In this document: positions 11,179-13,267 of the stretch, piece after piece
Numbering within the stretch: position 1 is the stretch's first letter
Layout of the letters: every line of letters starts with the position of its first letter
Source of the DNA: Alphaproteobacteria bacterium
Lineage (GTDB): Bacteria; Pseudomonadota; Alphaproteobacteria; DAOWDM01
Length of the DNA stretch: 13,267 bases
Assembly: GCA_030639035.1 (NCBI GenBank)
Contig: DAOWDM010000020.1
Span: 1-13,267 of the forward strand
Direction of reading: 5' to 3'
Translations under genes and position numbers: made by a program
The notes under the pieces: generated by a model
Database searches by the model: none
What the model was told of the DNA's origin: nothing
What the model saw: the letters and a program-made list of their open reading frames with translations, nothing else

Positions 11179-13267
11179 TTATTCACGCTGATCCACAATC
11201 CATGTCGGCACAGCTGGAGCTGAAGGAATCTCACATTCAGCTAACATTTTTTTATCAAGATAATATCTTGGAGCATCTGCCAATATAGGTCTATGAAAAA
11301 ATCCTTGCATCATAACAAGCTGTTTATCTGCAGGCATTGTCATAATATCACCAGCCCCAAATGCGGCAGAACCTTGAAGCGATCTTGAAACATTTGAAGC
11401 CCATGGATTAGCTTGTTTGGAAAAGCCTTCTGTTCTACTAGTAGATTTTACAACAACAGTTCTGTTTCCTATCATTTTTTCGAATCTTTGTGCTGTTTGC
11501 TCATTATTCTGTGCCAAAACAACTTTTGCAGCTGTTGTCGTGATTATAGTTTCTAAATCGTCTTTACCATATTGACCTGTAATCTGCCCAAGATCTTGTC
11601 CTATAAGCAAATATGAAACTTTTTGACCACGACCAACAGCAGGACCGTCTTTAATTGCCATTAATTTAGGCATTTGCGGAAATTCGTCGAGTACGAAAAG
11701 AGCAGGGAAAGGCCCGACTTTGCCGTCTTTTCCTTCAAAATTAGGCGGATTAGCAATCAAATAAGCTGACATCAGCTCAATAAATGTTCCTGTAATAATA
11801 CCAAGAGCTCTTGCATCAACCTGATTAACACTCAAGTAAACAGAAATAGGCTTCATTTCTCCATCAACAGGATCAATCATTCCACGCATGTCTTTAAATG
11901 TGAGATCGCATACTTTAGTACGTTGTCGAACGGCTGCGTTTTTAAAAATACCAATACCTGTAAGAGCAGTTGAAAGAACAGAACCACGTTCTTTATCAGG
12001 AGTAACAGCCATCTGATTAAGCTCGATAATAGAACGCTGTGCATAGCCAAACTTAACGGCTTCAGCAACAGCTTCGTCAAGCATGTCCTTCATAGGATCA
12101 GCCATTGCAGCCATCTGATCGCCTTCGTCTACACGTCGCTGAATATCCGCGGCGGCAGCCATTTGAGATTCTGTCATCCAATCTAGAATCATAGAAATAC
12201 ATGCTTCTTGACCGACCCATTCTTCTGGCAGATTTTCCCATGTTCCTATTGGAATGTAATTATCCAAGGTGAATTCTTTGCCTGCTCTAAGTTCCTGTAC
12301 GGCAACAGCTGCTTCAGGGTCTTTCATTTCCATATAATATGATTCAAGAATATGCCTGTCTTCTTTATCAAGACCTTTTTCATAAAGTTTAGATATGAAA
12401 TAATCGTTTGCACGTCCTCTTTCACATTTGTTGGCAACAAAGTTAATCAAACCTGCAAGAGCATTACGTCCTGTTTTTGACCAGTGAGGGTCAGCCCCGC
12501 CTTTTGGTTCTTCAACCAAAATAGCGTTCATACTATCAATATACAAGTCTCTGGCAGGACCAGCTGGCGGCATGCATTTTGATGAAAGAGGATTCCAGCT
12601 TGGGTAAAAAGTACCTGCTGAAGGATCGTCTTCAGCACCCCAGTTAATTATAAACACTGGTCCTTCTTTGGCACGATGACCGCTTGTCTTGAAACAAAGC
12701 TCAGGCTTTGGATCATTAACAATAATGCTGACGTTTTTTGAATTAAGTATGGTAGGTATCACAACACCAACTGTTTTGCCTGTACCTGGAGGAGCTACAC
12801 AAAGAACAGACAAAGTTTCTGGCAACATTAAAAGCTTGCCTTTCCATTTGCCGAGAACAACAATGAAACCTCCGAAAAGGTTCATCATTTTTATATCTCT
12901 TGTTTCAGCTAAACGGCTTCCGCCTAAAACATTAGAACCAAAATCATGTGGATTTAGGCACACTCCCCAAATCGCAGTAATTATAAAAACATATACGGGA
13001 AACCATGGAAAATGAAGAACGAAAGAAAAACCGTCATAATTCCACCATTGCTTTATCCAATTGACATAAGCAGTAACAAGATAATCTGGACGCTTAAAAA
13101 CATATGTTAGAAACTTCATAGAGGATTCTATTGTTTTCTCGCTCATTCCATAGCCAATAATGTTGGCTAATGGAAGAGCTAAAACAATCAAAACTAAAGC
13201 TACCATAAAAGCAATAACTACAGAGTTTATTATCCATCTTACAGCATCATCATGTTCTTCCCATTCA
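11179..13267 (-). CDS. Type IV coupling protein, VirD4/TraG family (5' partial)
   Basis: The inner-membrane ATPase that recruits substrates to a type IV secretion or conjugation system. The frame stays open to the right edge, so the true start is outside the window; the ATG at 13206 would cut into the first membrane helix (the visible frame begins EWEEHDDAVRWIINSVVIAF). 695 residues are visible; numbers below count from that ATG. Membrane helices lie before about 20 and at about 64-84, with a short periplasmic loop between. Walker A APPGTGKT is at 138-145, NDPKPEL at 164-170, Walker B LFVLDEFP at 503-510, GRGQKVSYLLIGQDLGQI about 525-542 and TTTAAKVVLAQNN about 556-568. The all-alpha domain between about 210 and 405 is larger than usual and rich in Ala, Met and acidic residues. 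No other VirB genes are visible. The next gene starts 27 bp downstream. The family is certain, but DNA versus protein transport cannot be told. Confidence 0.95.
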   Translation of the reverse strand, partial: EWEEHDDAVRWIINSVVIAFMVALVLIVLALPLANIIGYGMSEKTIESSMKFLTYVFKRPDYLVTAYVNWIKQWWNYDGFSFVLHFPWFPVYVFIITAIWGVCLNPHDFGSNVLGGSRLAETRDIKMMNLFGGFIVVLGKWKGKLLMLPETLSVLCVAPPGTGKTVGVVIPTILNSKNVSIIVNDPKPELCFKTSGHRAKEGPVFIINWGAEDDPSAGTFYPSWNPLSSKCMPPAGPARDLYIDSMNAILVEEPKGGADPHWSKTGRNALAGLINFVANKCERGRANDYFISKLYEKGLDKEDRHILESYYMEMKDPEAAVAVQELRAGKEFTLDNYIPIGTWENLPEEWVGQEACISMILDWMTESQMAAAADIQRRVDEGDQMAAMADPMKDMLDEAVAEAVKFGYAQRSIIELNQMAVTPDKERGSVLSTALTGIGIFKNAAVRQRTKVCDLTFKDMRGMIDPVDGEMKPISVYLSVNQVDARALGIITGTFIELMSAYLIANPPNFEGKDGKVGPFPALFVLDEFPQMPKLMAIKDGPAVGRGQKVSYLLIGQDLGQITGQYGKDDLETIITTTAAKVVLAQNNEQTAQRFEKMIGNRTVVVKSTSRTEGFSKQANPWASNVSRSLQGSAAFGAGDIMTMPADKQLVMMQGFFHRPILADAPRYYLDKKMLAECEIPSAPAVPTWIVDQRE

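Noticed and set aside
12689..13015. Forward 108-aa frame opposite the coupling protein
   Set aside because: Antisense shadow of the conserved Walker A region; no domain of its own.
13204..13206. ATG as the start of the coupling protein
   Set aside because: The frame is open to the window edge and the ATG sits inside the first membrane helix, so the gene is partial.

Overview
The window is A+T-rich bacterial chromosome. The set priA / DUF484 (YigA) / xerC, with the last two overlapping and divergent from priA, the general protein similarity, and the many short GTCATCCTGAA-type palindromic repeats between genes together suggest an alphaproteobacterium, possibly one of the low-GC host- or gut-associated lineages. 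This placement is inferred from gene content and is not proven. All genes use ordinary stops, including TGA, so there is no sign of an alternative code.

Left part (1-2309, + strand): the 3' part of a DUF4139 / mucoidy-inhibitor (MuiA) type protein that runs in from outside the window. It is followed after 8 bp by a cytosolic 5'-nucleotidase of the NT5C1 type. Central housekeeping part (2310-6388): a composite palindromic repeat that supplies the stop codon of xerC, then xerC and the DUF484 gene on the - strand (8-bp overlap), and divergent priA on the + strand with a TTG start. Convergent gap (6389-6625): a second palindromic repeat that probably terminates priA. Next (6626-8351, - strand): a small 80-aa unknown protein followed by a MEMO1-AMMECR1 fusion that begins with a signal-peptide-like segment.

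Right part (8723-13267, - strand, reading leftward from the right edge): a VirD4/TraG type IV coupling protein (5' end outside the window), then an unknown protein with an HNH-nuclease-like segment, then a SUKH/YrhA-like protein (a family that includes toxin immunity proteins), then a very basic, Arg-rich protein of unknown function. A coupling protein recruits substrates to a type IV secretion system. A nuclease-like protein directly behind it, followed by a SUKH-like protein, has the layout of an effector-immunity cassette, and this is the most interesting part of the window. The main caution is that the HNH-like motif has Ile where the general-base His is expected, so it may not be an active nuclease.

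Three palindromic repeats (2352-2445, 6410-6494, 8464-8629) occupy three of the intergenic gaps; the third is nested inside a perfect 19-bp inverted repeat. No tRNA, rRNA, CRISPR array, transposase or replication origin was seen.
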